Positions 14,556-26,332 of a DNA stretch of 64,000 nucleotides are shown here, piece after piece. Under the pieces are notes generated by a model. The model searched no databases, was not told the origin of the DNA, and worked only from the letters and a program-made list of their open reading frames with translations. This DNA comes from Allomyces macrogynus ATCC 38327 (taxonomy: Eukaryota; Blastocladiomycota; Blastocladiomycetes; Blastocladiales; Blastocladiaceae): assembly GCA_000151295.1 (NCBI GenBank), contig GG745331.1:347483-411482 (forward strand), written 5' to 3'. Both the position numbers and the translations under genes were made by a program. Numbering within the stretch: position 1 is the stretch's first letter; every line of letters starts with the position of its first letter.

Positions 14556-15462
14556 ATGTCCATCTTCACGCCCACCAACCAAGTCAAGCTCACGAACGTC
14601 TCGGTCGTGCGACTCAAGCGCAGTGGCAAGCGGTTTGAGATTGCCTGCTACAAGAACAAGGTCATCGAGTGGCGTAACGGCGTGTACGTGCCGAAATACA
14701 GATTGCATCGACCACAGTCGACGAGACCAATGGACTGACGATGGCCGGTACATCGATTTGCAGGGAAACCGACCTTGATAATGTCCTGCAAACGCATTCG
14801 GTGTTCGTGAACGTGTCCAAGGGCCAGCTCGCCAAGACCGACGACCTCGAAAAGGCGTTCAAGACGACCGACCAAGATGCGATCTGCATCGAAGTACGCC
14901 GCGCATTGGCGGTTAGGGCTCCGTTCGAGGCTGCGATGCTCACTTTCCTCGGCCATCACAGATCCTGAAAAAGGGCGAGCTACAAGTCTCTGAACGCGAG
15001 CGATCGCAGACCTTGACCAATCTCTACAAGGACATTGCCACCATCATTTCCGAAAAATGCGTGAACCCCGACACGAAACGGCCCTACCCCGTCACGCTCA
15101 TTGAAAAGGCCATGCAGGAACTGCACGTGAACGTGCATCCGACGAAACCCGCCAAGGTGCAGGCGCTCGATATTATTCGCGACATTCAGGCGTCGGGCAC
15201 GCTGCCGATTGAGCGCGCGCGCATGCGCGTGCGGCTCGTGTTGCCAGCCAAGGACGGGAAGCGCGTCAAGGACCGCGTCGTGCCGCTGTTTGCGACTGTC
15301 GACGACGATGTCTGGACGAGTTCCGAGTGGGAGGTCGCGGGGTGGATCGACCCAGGTCATTACCGCACGCTGACGGACTTGGTCCAGGCTGAGACCAAGG
15401 GCCGTGGACGGCTCGATTTGTTGAATTTGAGCCAGGTGGCCGATGGCGAGGAGCAGCTGTAA
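14556..15462 (+). CDS. SDO1: SBDS/SDO1 ribosome maturation protein
   Basis: Works with the GTPase EFL1 to evict eIF6 from nascent 60S subunits in the cytoplasm. Three exons (14556-14683, 14764-14893, 14962-15462) give 252 aa, the standard length. The start ATG lies in GCCGCCATG. Domain I is recognised by [20 protein letters not shown] and [12 protein letters not shown], with the conserved [12 protein letters not shown] continuing in exon 2. The junction of exons 2 and 3 gives [16 protein letters not shown], a near-invariant family motif. Domain II contains [12 protein letters not shown] and [14 protein letters not shown]. Domain III begins at the [13 protein letters not shown] block and ends in a slightly longer, diverged tail. 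Removing both introns (80 and 68 nt) is essential, since both contain frame breaks. High confidence. Confidence 0.96.
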
Positions 15463-15790
15463 GATTGGAATGGAGCGGTGTGTTTGTTTTTCAAGTCGCC
15501 ATTGCTCAAATGAGCAGACGCATGTTCAGGAGCTCTGTCTGCAAAAAAAGTAAAGCTAACGTCCATCGTGGAGATCCATTGCTGATATCAAAAAACCGGG
15601 AAGATCGACCGTGCAATGCCACTGGGTCGTGCGACGACGAACGGAGATACACAAGCAAGACGAGCGGACGGCAGGGACGAAGTGGTCGCAACCGAGGAAG
15701 CAGAAATATCAACGCAACGGCGAAAACAGATTACACACGCCCAAAGGAACCCAGGGGGGGGGGGGGGGGGCGCCCAGCGACACCTCCGGT
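15463..15790. other. Intergenic region between convergent genes SBDS and kinesin-4
   Basis: 328 bases between two convergent stop codons. It contains a G homopolymer close to the kinesin stop and otherwise no recognisable element. Confidence 0.6.
15754..15770. repeat. Poly-G homopolymer tract
   Basis: About 17 consecutive G, 20 bases beyond the stop of the minus-strand kinesin, so on its transcript this would be a C run in the 3' untranslated region. Confidence 0.9.
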
Positions 15791-18700
15791 TCAGTACGAG
15801 TCTTCCTCGCCCATGACCACGTCCCGGATCTCCAGCTCGCCCGCGGGCCGCGATGCCGACCCTGACGCTGACGTTTCCACGGGTGGGGCCAAGTTGACTA
15901 CCGACCCGGACCCGTTGTACCCGCCGAGTCCGCGGTCGTGCGACATGCGTCGCGTCAGGTCGGCGCCCGGTGGCGCGTTTGCGCTCGCAAACACGCCCGT
16001 CAGGTCGCCCGAGTCGTGCTGGACCGAGTCGCGGTCGCGCACCTTAGCCTGCGACGCCACGGTAAACGTCTTGGCTAGCCGCTCAAACACATCTTGGCCG
16101 CTGCTCGATGCTGGTGCTCGGGGCGCGCGACGCGTCGCAGCTGCCTGTGCAGATCCGGCCGACGCGTTGGGTCCAGACGTGCCCTGGGCCGATCCGGAAC
16201 TGACACGTTGCGGGCGCGGGTGGTAAGGGTCGTGCTTTTGCGGCGAGGTGCTGCTCGACGCAGACGTGATCGACATGGCGTCGTCGTCGCCCTGCCGTGC
16301 GGTCCTGGACGATGTGGCCGAGTTGGGCGACGTCGCGCGTGACCGACCGGTCCTTTGTTGCTGCTGCTGGTTGGCGAACAGGGCAATGTCCATGAGCCGG
16401 TCCATGCCGTCGGGCCCGGGTCCAACGCTCGTCGCGCCGCCACCACCGCCGCCTGGCTGTTGCTGTTCTTGCAGGTACTTGGACACGGCCATGGTCTTGA
16501 TGCGCTTCTCGTAGTCGACGGCGTTGCTCATGGCCGTCTGCCGCATGAGCAGCAGGTTCTTTCGCAACTGTTCGGTCTGCGTCTCGAGGTTCCGCACTTC
16601 AATCGCCTGGTTGCGCGACAAGATCTGCACCTGGATAAAATCGTCGACGAGCGACTGCAGCAGCGACACGGCCTCGTCGTGCGTGAGCGACCGCACCATG
16701 TTGCAAATCGCCTCATAGCTGTTCTCCGACTTGTCCTGGACGACCTCGGCCTGCAGCGCCTTGAGTCGTGCCTCAACGTACTGCAGTTCGGCTGCAATCA
16801 GCTCGAGCCGGTCATCCATGTACTGCTGTGCCGAGTAGTCGGGCGTGGTCCCGAGCCGCTGTGCCTCGGCCTGCACGACGCGCTCGCGCTCACGCAATAG
16901 CTCGACCTGCTCCTCTACGAGTTTCTTGCGCTTGGTTAAGAGCTCCTCCATTTGCTGCGACTGCTGCTGGCTCACGACCACGGCCTCCATGTCCTTGGTC
17001 AGCTGGTTCTTGCGGAACGACATGGCAATCTCCGACTGTTCGTCGGCCAAGGACCGTAAACTGGCGGCGGCAACCGCCGACATGGTCGAGAGCCGGCGCG
17101 CGCTGCCCGTGAGCGGCGTGTTCTTGGTGATTGTCTTTTGTACCGACGACCGCTTTAGCAACGCCGTCACATCCTTGAGTTTCTGGTGCGACGCGACAAT
17201 CTCCTCGGCACGCCGCTTGAGCAAGACCTTTTGCAACTCGAAGTTGCGCTCGTACTTCTTCGCCATTTCCGTGGCCAGCCGTTCCTTGCGGCGCAACTTT
17301 TGAATCTCGCGCTCCGACGCCTGCGCGTGCTCGCGCGCGCGCTCAGCGTCCTCGCGCATCTTTTTGAGCAGCCGCTGCTTCTCGGCCTTGAGCGCCTCGA
17401 TCGACGTCTTCATCTGCCTCAAAACGTACTCGGACTTTTTGCTCGAGTTCATGGCCTTGGTTGCTTCGAGGTGTGTGCGGCGCAGCGTACTGATCTCGCC
17501 GAGCAATTGCTTGACCTTGGTCTCGTACCGCGCGCGAATATCCTTCTCCTTTTCGCGACCCGTGCCCTGCAGCTTGGTCAAGGCCATGTCACGCTCATTC
17601 TTGACGGCCGTAATATTGGCCTGCAGCTGCATGACTTTTTCCTCGTAGGTCGACCGCATCGCCTTGTACTCGCGCTGCGACTGCTCGACTTGCTGGATCA
17701 GCTCCTCCTTGATGGCAATATCGGCCTGGATCTTGTGCAGCGTCTTGTAGACCGACTCGGTCGGCATGACCTGCGCGGCAATCAACTCGGGCGCCGACGC
17801 TAAACTCGCCGTGTCGCCGCCGTTGCCGCCGGGCACGCTTGGTGTCGCCGCCCATGTCGGCACGTCAAGCGCCGACGGCAAATCAAGCGGGCGGTCGAGT
17901 TCCGATAAGTCCGTGTCCGTCTCGCTGTACACGCTACCCGGGCGCGGCGGGCTTTGCACCGGTGCCCCGCCATCGGCCGTCGCGGCGCGCGCCATTGACG
18001 TCGACAGCAAGTTCATATCCTCGCGAATCTGCTGCCGCGCGCGCTCGAGTGTCATGTCGACACTGCGCTCCGACCGCCCGTCGCTCCCGGGAACGACAAA
18101 CTTGAACGACGCCGCCGATGCAGCCATTGCACTGGTCGCGGAAAACGACCCGGACCTGGGCAGCGACGCGACCGACCCACCCCCAGCCTCGAACGCGAGC
18201 GCCGAAGACTTGGACGCGAGCGCGGCCATTCTCTGCTTGAGCATGACAATCTCGGTCTCGCGGTCGTTGAGCTGGTGCCGCAAATCCGTGATTTTCGTCA
18301 AGTACGCCGTAATAATCGGGTTGACGACGACCGGTGCAGGCGGCGGCGACTCTCCATTCTCGCCCATGGCCGTATCCGGATCGACCATTTCCGTCGGGAC
18401 CGCGAGTTTGTCGCGGTCCATGAGTAGCATATCGCGCTCGGCCTGAACATTGATGAGTTGCAGCTCGAGCGCCTTGATTCGCCGCTGCAGCTGCTGAATA
18501 TGCACTTCGAGTTTGGTGCGCTCGTTCTGCAAGTCGGTCACGCGCTCACGCAGCCCTGCGGCCGCTGCACCGCCACCAACCCCGACGTCCTGCAACCGCG
18601 CCAAATTCTCGAGCGACGGCGACTGCGACGGCGGGTTGGCCAGTCCATACTGTTCGCGCAACGCCGCGAGTTCCAACTTCAGCCGCGTAATCTGTGTGCG

Positions 18701-20100
18701 CAGTTGCTGCACCTCGACCGAATTGGCGGCCACCGTCTGGTTGACGGTCACCTTGTTCTTGATATTGCGCGCGCGGTTCGCATACTTGAGCGTGTTCAAG
18801 GTCTCTTGGAAATTCGAGTCAGCGGGGGAGACACACGCGAGCATGAGCGTTTGCGAATTTCCGCCAAGCGAGTCTTGTAGGAGGCGCGTCAGTTTCGAGT
18901 CGCGGTAAGGCACGTGCACGGTGCCGCCCTTTTCGAGCCGCGCTTCATCGCCGAGCGCGGAAATCACGTTGCCGAGTGCCAGCAGCCCGGAGTTGATGGC
19001 GATGCCCTCGCGCGCGCGTGCGCCCTCGGCGTTGGTTTTCTTGAGCTATATTTCGGGGAGGGGAGTACGGTCAGATAATGATGATGGTATGCAACCGAGA
19101 GAGCTTGACCGAATACGAGGTGGCCACGTACGCGCTCAGACCCGGCCAAATCGACAAAATGGAACTTGCACGTAATCTCCTTGGTCTCGCCGATCTCCTC
19201 TTTGACCTTGGTGAGTTGCAACGCAACCGAGAAAATGGCGTGCGACCGCGACGAGACCATGTTCATATCGGTCGACCCGGTCGTTCGGCACAGCGAGCCC
19301 TTGGCCAAGAACCTGGATCACGCTCATGTCAGTATTCACCTTCTCCACCGTGTCCAGCACGTCCCAGCCGAGAAAACCGTACCCGAGCAACTGTTCCGGC
19401 GACGTGCACTCCTCCTCGCGCGCATTTAACCACTTGATATTCCCAAACTCGTCTTCGCGAATGCGCACGCCCAATTCGCCCCCACGCGACGAAGTTGATG
19501 CGGCGGTCCCTGGCCGACTCGGGCCGCCGGTGGCCGTGCCGGGCGCAGGTTCGCGTGCCGGGTTCAAGAGGTCCACCAGTTCCTCGTTGTAGAGTTCAAG
19601 AAACGAGACCTTGACCGTATAGGACGACGGTGGCGGGTACCGTCGCGGCAAGTCGGCAAAGAGCGCGTAGATGGCGCGCGGGACAATGCCTTGGTTCTCG
19701 GTGTGCACGTTGCCGTCGAGCCCTGTGCCCATGCTGTAGGTCTTGCCGGACCCGGTCTACCAGGATAGGGATCGGAACGGCCATCAATATCAGTTGTCGG
19801 TGTGGTGACGCGTGCCCCCTGCGCGTTGCGTCCGTGCTTGTGTACCTGGCCGTACGCCAAGATGGTGGCATTGAACCCGTCGAGAAACTTGTCGATCAAG
19901 GGCGCGACGCACTGGTCGTATACGTTGCGCTGCGGCGTGTCTGGCGGGAAAACATGGTCGAAGGTAAACGACCGGTCGGACCCGATAATGACTTGCGGCT
20001 CGGACGGGATGTAAGAAATGCATTCCGAGCAGTTGGCGAGCGTTTCCTTGGCCGTGAGCGGGCGCACGCGCAAGCCAACCTGCACGCTCGTCGTGGCCAT
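15791..20100 (-). CDS. Kinesin-4-like plus-end motor (KIF4/KIF21-type)
   Basis: Microtubule motor of a family that regulates microtubule length and chromosome or flagellar transport. Four exons (20100-19846, 19756-19383, 19312-19132, 19045-15791) give 1354 aa. The N-terminal motor spans about 370 residues, with VGLRVRP at the start and the P-loop AYGQTGSGKT rebuilt across intron 1. It carries the [13 protein letters not shown] switch I, the FVDLAGSER switch II (directly at an intron) and [16 protein letters not shown] at the neck, typical of kinesin-4. The remaining ~980 residues are mostly coiled coil, broken by Ser/Pro/Gly-rich stretches and short Gln runs near the C-terminus. No WD40 repeats as in KIF21 are visible. 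Without the three introns the motor is frameshifted. The start ATG at 20100 gives MATTSVQV, the usual family start. The kinesin-4 assignment rests on neck and motor motifs. Confidence 0.9.
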
Positions 20101-21720
20101 GGTGGTGATGGTGGCGCAGCGGCAGCGGCGTGAGGAGAGCGGGCAGCGCGAGCAAAGGCACAGTCGCGAGCAGGATCTGTGTGTGTGGCGGCGGCGAGAG
20201 CGAGCGGGTAGGAGAGCGCACGCCGCCAATGCAGCCGCGTCAGCACGAGCAGGTGCGGCGCGCGGACGCGGGTTGATGCGCGCTGACGGACAGAGCAGCG
20301 CGAATTCGGCGGTCACGGACGGTTCGGTGTGCCGTGTTCACGGGTTGGATTGGACAGGCAGCGACGAAATCGCTCAGATCCACCGCAATGACAGGATTGG
20401 GCGAGCACCGGAATCGAATTCGAGCTTGACTGCCAGAGAAATTGGTCGTATCGTCAGGCCGCGAGCGGCCGGATCATGAAGTGCCGTGCCGCGGAAAAGC
20501 ACTTGGAGCGTCTACCGCACCGAGAGGTGGGTTGAGGGCACGGGCAACGGGCACCCGCGCGCTGCGATTGATCGGCGGGTCGACGGTCGCCGACCTGATG
20601 GGCCGTGAGCGCAGATCGGCGCGGTGGGCGCAAGCCGGCGAGAAGACGAATCGAGTGCGGTCGGTCGCACGTAGTCTCTGGCCAATTTGGAGGCGCAGAG
20701 TGCAGCAAGAGGTCGGGCGGGACGGACGGGTCGATGGCCAGCAGCAAAAACGGTGCCAGCGTCCAAGTCGGCCGCGGCACGCGCAAAGACGGGTCCTGAG
20801 GGACGGCACGGCCGCGAGCACGTGCTACCAGACAGATCCCACGCGCGGCACGTGGATGCTCAAAGCGCCGAAAGAGTTCGCTCAAGCGCGCTCAAGCCAG
20901 CAACAAACCTCGGTTTGCGTTTGGAGCAGCTGACGCGGCAAAAGGCGCGGTCGGGCGAAATTCGGCGCAACGCGTCTCGCAGCAACGGCAACGGCGTCGC
21001 CGGCGTCGCCACCCAACCCGCGACCCACATCCCCTTTCGCCACCGTCGCCAATCGCTCACCCCAAGGAAAGGCACGGCCGAGATGTGGTCACCGTGGTGG
21101 ACGGTGATAGGCAACCGTCGGACGCCAAGCAGGCCAAGCAGGGGCCCAGACATCAAACGCAACGCGCAATCCAACGCCTGGACTGTGCGCCAAAACCCCG
21201 TCTCCACTTTCATCAGTCCGCGCGTGTGCGCCGCGCATCCGGCCACCCGCCTGCGCGCCCACCTCGGTGGCGATGCTGGTCATCCTCAACTTTCGAGGGA
21301 CTTCTTCTTTTCTCGCGGCCGCCCGCCCGTGCGCTTGTGCGTCGGCGTTATTTGATTTCCCTTGCGCCCGCTTCTTGCTTGTGCCACCACACTCAACCGG
21401 CGGCGCTGGGTTGTCCTTTGAACAAACTCCGGCTGTCGGCACCACTTGCTGGTCGACGACGTCCTGTACATACATAAACTCGTCGCGCCCCCCTTTCCGC
21501 TGCACCAACCATCTTCACGACCGACCAACGCCTATCGGACTCTCATTGCCCGTCCGGTCCGCAGCACCAAGACGCCGACTGCCCGCCCGTCCGATTGTCT
21601 CTCTTGTCCAAGCTCTCGCTGTCAACTTGCGCTCGCACGCACCCTCGCGGCCACTTGTGATCACGGCCGTTCATCAGCTCGTCCAACTCCTCACGCCCAC
21701 CACCACCACCACCTTCCGTC
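20101..21720. other. Divergent intergenic region, 1.6 kb
   Basis: Lies between head-to-head kinesin-4 and the first PH-like gene. Several frames of 100-220 codons are open on both strands, but they overlap one another and have Arg/Ala/Pro-dominated composition expected from GC bias. No domain, repeat or RNA gene was recognised. Confidence 0.55.
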
Positions 21721-22413
21721 ATGAACTACGGCGCACCCCCCATGATGGGCATCGCCTACATGCCGAAGCCCAAGTCCTCGTCTCGTTCGCGGTCCACGTC
21801 GCGCCCGCGTTCGACCAAGTCCGACAACGACGGTCCCTGGAGCCCAACGACCGGCACGATGCCGAGCATGCCGTCCACCATGAGCGGGCGGTCCGATACG
21901 GTCTCGATGCACTCCACGTCGTCGGGCGAGCACATGTCGTCGTCGCGGTCCACGCGCGGGCGCAGCAAGGGCGCCGCCATTGACTTGCTCGCAACAAGCG
22001 GCCACGCGGGCGACATTGCCGTGCAACACTACGTTCAGCTCGCGACCAACCCGGATGAGGCCGTGTCGGGTGGGTGGATAACCAAGGCCGGCGGCAAGCG
22101 GCGGTTCCTGGTCCTGTTTTCCAGTGGGCGACTCGTCTACTACAAGCACCGCGACCGCAAGGATGTTTTGGGCGTCGCCATGGTCCAGGCACAGGCGTCG
22201 CTGTCGCAGCCGGACCCGACCAAGTTGCAGCTCTACATTGTATGCTCGCCGTTTGGCGCGTCGGAAGACGCAGACGAGTCGGTCAACCTGTGGATCACGT
22301 TCGAGGACGCATGGACCATGGAAATGTGGATCGACGAGCTCAAGAAGGTGATTTCGCGCGCACGCGCAAAGCTGCTTGAGGGCGCACACGTGTCGCCGCT
22401 CGCGGCCGCGTAA
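21721..22413 (+). CDS. PH-like-domain protein, short paralog
   Basis: Single-exon gene of 230 aa. The N-terminus MNYGAPPMMGIAYMPKPKSS is nearly shared with the next plus-strand gene. It is followed by Arg/Ser-rich sequence and a Ser/Thr-rich linker with a SMHS motif. The region from about residue 115 has the features of a pleckstrin-homology fold. A basic strand GKRRFLVLF is followed by GRLVYYKHRDRKDV, and the C-terminal helix carries the usual Trp (WTMEMWIDELKKVI). I infer phosphoinositide or membrane binding from this fold; no binding assay signature is visible beyond the basic strand. The protein ends soon after the PH helix. Together with the gene at 23922 it forms a tandem duplicate pair, which suggests a lineage-specific family. 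What these proteins do is unknown. Confidence 0.8.
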   Translation: MNYGAPPMMGIAYMPKPKSSSRSRSTSRPRSTKSDNDGPWSPTTGTMPSMPSTMSGRSDTVSMHSTSSGEHMSSSRSTRGRSKGAAIDLLATSGHAGDIAVQHYVQLATNPDEAVSGGWITKAGGKRRFLVLFSSGRLVYYKHRDRKDVLGVAMVQAQASLSQPDPTKLQLYIVCSPFGASEDADESVNLWITFEDAWTMEMWIDELKKVISRARAKLLEGAHVSPLAAA

Positions 22414-23921
22414 GGAGTGGAGAGGCTTTTGATAGAGATAGAGATGGGAATGAATGATGGAGCGACGTTGTGTGGGGCATGCTCAGTGAGCAATGCTGAT
22501 CGAGAAGAAATGTACATACGTTTTTCACTTGCACATCATGTTGTCTCGGCCGCCGTCATTGCATCTCGCTGATCGCGCGCGCGCCTGGTCGCGCTGCGCG
22601 TGCCGTGATCGAGCGATCACTGATTTGCGGTTTCCGGCGACCCGCAGCAGTCGGGTTGGTCGGCACTCGGCCATGATGCCGCTTCCACATCGCCAACCCA
22701 ACATGGTATCGCTTGAGCCCGGATTGAGCTTGACACTCGCAACGAGAGGCGGCTCTCGATCCGGGGTTTCGCAACATCCAGGAAGTGGAGTCCTTGCACC
22801 TCTGCACTTCGATAAAATCCGCTGTAGAATCCTCCCCAGCATCCCGTCAATCCACCGGAAGCTGAATTTTGCCACAAATCGGGTCACGCGCGCCGGCGCA
22901 TCGCGCGGAAACCTCCCTGATTTGGCCACAAGCGGCTTCCGGAAGCTCGGCCAAGGTCACACCAATTTCGGTCCAATGCCAGCTTGTCGGATTTGACAGC
23001 CAATCTGGTGCGCTAAGCGTGTTCATGATGTCGCATTCGACGTGTTTTCGTGCGGTTCGCCATCCGTGCGCGTTGGGCAGGCGGTTGCTGTGAGGCAGGT
23101 AGTTGCTGTGAGGCAAGCGCGTGCACGGTTCAGCGCCACGGCCAGAATGATCAGGCTATTGATCACCCGGGCGCGCCCACGCGACGTGCGTTGCGCCACA
23201 AACGCCGCCCAGGACGTCTTGCACGCGCGCGTTCAATGTGTCTGCGCCAGCCAGCCGGTCCGTCATTTGTGCACCACACCTCCGCCTCGCACGGCGTACA
23301 CTGCTTCCCGGCCGCTCCCGACCAGTTGGTCCTGCTGAGGACGCGCGTTTCGAGGTTTCGACCCTTCCCCGCTCGTCCGCCCGGCCGCCGATGCCCAACG
23401 TCGCACGCACGCGCGCGCGTGGACGGCGGATACCCTTCACCCGTTCTGACATCCTTTGTGGTCCCTTCGCCACGGTCAGTCGGCGTCGTCAAACGCACGG
23501 CCTCCCCCCCAAGTCGCCTCCCAACGCCGCCTGTCCGCTTCTTACTCGCCACCACTTCCTCAACATCGGCATCAACAGCCAACGCCGCTGTACTTCCTAG
23601 TGCTCCGCTGGCGGCAGTGACTTGCTGCACGCCACGATTGACCAAGTCGCGCAGCATCGCCGGCTGCGCTCCTGCAGCCCAGCATCGTCAACACTCTGCA
23701 ACTCGCTCTTGGCCCATCAAGCAGCACCTGCAACAGGACCGGACATCTACCACGACGCTTGCCGACTCACTCTCCACCCAACAACCTCGTCGCTGCGGTT
23801 GCCGTGTTCGAGCACGACCAACACCACCGCTCCATCGCGCACCAGCCGCGCCCAACACGCTCCACCCCCTTGACCTGTTTGCACCATCGCCTGACGCCAC
23901 GCGGCCCACACCTCGCCCACC
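22414..23921. other. Intergenic region between the PH-like paralogs
   Basis: 1.5 kb separating the two tandem paralogs. No third copy or degenerate remnant of the PH region was recognised in any frame. It presumably holds the promoter of the downstream copy. Confidence 0.55.
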
Positions 23922-25400
23922 ATGAACTACGGCATGGCGCCCGCCATGGGCGTGGCATACTTCCCGAAACCCAAGTCGACGTCACGGTCGCGGTCCAAGT
24001 CCAAGACGCGCGGGACCAGCGGCGACCGCACCAACGGCGACGACGCCGTCCCGCCCGTCCCGCGTAATCTGGGCGTGCCGACCGGCGGGAACGGTACGTC
24101 GGTGCGTTCCGGCCACTCGGAAACGGCATCGATGCACTCGGAAACGTCGTCGGGCGGGACCTCTACGCGGCGCGGACGGTCGCCCGGCAGCTCGCTGCGC
24201 ATGCCCGCAATTGACTTGCTCGACGGGTCGTCGTCGACGGGCAGCGCCATTATTCTGCAAAACTATGCGTTTATTGCCGCGACCGCCGACGAGGCGACGG
24301 GGTCCCGCGTGCTTGGGCGGCTCAGCAAGCCAGGCAAGCGGCGGTTCCTGGTGCTCTTCAACACGGGCCGACTCGTCTACTACAAGCACCGCGACCGTAA
24401 AGACGTGCGCGGCGTCGTCATGGTCAAGGACCAGGCGTTTATGTCGCAGCCGGACCCGACCAAGCTGCAGCTGCATCTCGGGTGTTCGCCCGCGGTCGCG
24501 GGCAGCGACGATCTCGTGCACCTCTGGATCACGTTCGAGGACGACTGGACCATGGAAATGTGGGTCAAGGAACTCAAGGACATTATTTCGACGGCGCGCG
24601 CCGCCGCCAGGATGGCAAGGCCCGAACCAGGCATGTCGCGCGACGAGCAGCTGCTGCTCGACACGCCGCCCGACGAACTCAGTCAGCCGCCAACGTTGCC
24701 GGAACTGTCGGTGCTCAACGAACCGGGGTCGCTGATGCCGGAACCGACGGAACTGCACGAACTCGCGGCCAAGATGCAGGACACGGCGCTTGCGAGTCCG
24801 CGGTCCGAGCACGGGTCGCACACGACCGAGCACAGCGACAGGCACCACGACGACGACGACACCGACTCGGACGATATGCTCGACTACTACACGAACTTGG
24901 CCGACGACGAGGACGAGGACGGCACAACCGCCGCGGCACCGACCGACGACCACGCCGAAAAGGCGCTCCCACCGGTCCCGGCAATCCCCGTGCGGTCCGA
25001 CTCGGCCTACTCGACGGGCAGTGTGCGTCCCGCGCCGATTCGCACGTCGTCCTGGTCCACCTCGACGGGTCCTGACAGCGCACACCCGCACCACCACCTG
25101 CCGTCGCCACTGAGCGCGAGCGACCGCGATTCAGGATACTTGGTTTCGCCGCGGTCGACGCTGTCGGCGCACCCGCCGGGTTTGCGCCACCTGTCACTCG
25201 CGTCCGATAACCACTCGGACATTCGGTCGTCGGTCTCGAGCTCGACGCACTCGTTGCCGGCTTACCACCGCCGCCCGCTCCACCGGCCCATCATGAAAAT
25301 GCCGTCGATGGTCCCTCCGCCTGCGCCAGCACCGTCGGCACCGCTCCCGGCGGTCCCGCAGGGGCCGCCGAGGGACTCGGCATTGGCGCTGGAAGAGTAG
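23922..25400 (+). CDS. PH-like-domain protein, long paralog with acidic tail
   Basis: Single-exon gene of 492 aa, paralogous to the gene at 21721. Shared features are the MNYG..P.MG.AY start, the YFPKPKSTSRSRS basic leader and the ASMHSETSSG linker. The PH-like core from about residue 125 has GKRRFLVLF, GRLVYYKHRDRKDV, SQPDPTKLQL and LWITFEDDWTMEMW. Unlike the short copy it continues for ~260 residues. That extension has a Leu/Pro segment, an acidic cluster rich in Asp/His (DRHHDDDDTDSDD then DDEDEDG), and a Ser/Pro-rich tail with several PPxP-type stretches. The tail looks disordered and could bind SH3 or other signalling partners, but this is only inference. The copies agree best in the PH core and the first 30 residues, so the tail was gained or lost after duplication. 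Confidence 0.82.
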   Translation: MNYGMAPAMGVAYFPKPKSTSRSRSKSKTRGTSGDRTNGDDAVPPVPRNLGVPTGGNGTSVRSGHSETASMHSETSSGGTSTRRGRSPGSSLRMPAIDLLDGSSSTGSAIILQNYAFIAATADEATGSRVLGRLSKPGKRRFLVLFNTGRLVYYKHRDRKDVRGVVMVKDQAFMSQPDPTKLQLHLGCSPAVAGSDDLVHLWITFEDDWTMEMWVKELKDIISTARAAARMARPEPGMSRDEQLLLDTPPDELSQPPTLPELSVLNEPGSLMPEPTELHELAAKMQDTALASPRSEHGSHTTEHSDRHHDDDDTDSDDMLDYYTNLADDEDEDGTTAAAPTDDHAEKALPPVPAIPVRSDSAYSTGSVRPAPIRTSSWSTSTGPDSAHPHHHLPSPLSASDRDSGYLVSPRSTLSAHPPGLRHLSLASDNHSDIRSSVSSSTHSLPAYHRRPLHRPIMKMPSMVPPPAPAPSAPLPAVPQGPPRDSALALEE

Positions 25401-26332
25401 ACGTCGACGTGCGTCGCCGTTTCGCATTTTTATTTCTTTCGGTTGGTGGCTTGTTTTGATTTCGAGTTGGCGGCACCCACCCTTTCCTCGTACGGTGCCA
25501 GTTTTGATCCTCTGTCTCTTTCGTTGATTTGCGGTCCATTTATCTGTGTTGTTGTTGGGTTCAAGTGCCCCGCTGGGCGGCTTTTGGCGAAGAGCTCGAC
25601 GGTTCTTCTTTTGTTGATTGTCGGTTTGATGCTATTTCACGTCAGCCGTTGGATGGGAACGAAACAAGTTGGAATGTCGACCGGCCCCCTCATCAATTTG
25701 TATGTCGACCGGCCCCCTCAAATCAGTTTATGCCGGGAACGACTAGAACCTATGCCGAACAGTCGCTGGCATCGGTTCGTGCATGCCACCATGCTTTCAC
25801 CTCATCGTCGAGGTTGCGCGACGCGGCCGACACGTCGCCAGCTCGTTCTCGAACACAACATGGCCGCGCGCTCTGCTGCAGGTTTCAGCCACCCGAAGGC
25901 GCCTCGAAGCGCCACGGAACTCTTCGAGCAGTCTCGATCAGCCTTTTCGAGCACGCGTGCGCAACACGTAGTGGCGGGGTCTTTTCCCCCTTCTTTCTCT
26001 CTGTTCCCCCGGAGTCCTTGCACCACGTACGCCAGGGACCTCGCCGAAACCTGCCCAGCACGACACGAGGCGGGGCGTACGCACGCGCGCAGCGCTCGAC
26101 CCTCGTTCCACCGATTATCGCTGGTCGTTGCCCGGCTCTGTGAGCACGCCCAGCACCCGACGCCTAAAGCAACGCCGACCGAAGACGCCCTCGCTCTTTC
26201 TCTCCCTCTCTCTTCCGCCCGCGTCCCCCCGCACGCAGGACTGTTCGCCTCGTTCACGGTCCAGCCGTTACGCGCCATTGCGCCTGAAGCGGGGACGCCA
26301 CCACGAACCATCACCCATCCATCACCACCACC
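25401..26332. other. Intergenic region upstream of the second orphan membrane protein
   Basis: 932 bases with one long open plus-strand frame from 25443, judged to be chance (see rejected items). It contains a short direct repeat, listed separately. Confidence 0.55.
25674..25720. repeat. Short direct repeat, two 19-base copies
   Basis: The unit ATGTCGACCGGCCCCCTCA occurs at 25674-25692 and again at 25702-25720, exact in both copies and separated by 9 bases. It lies in noncoding DNA. Confidence 0.85.
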
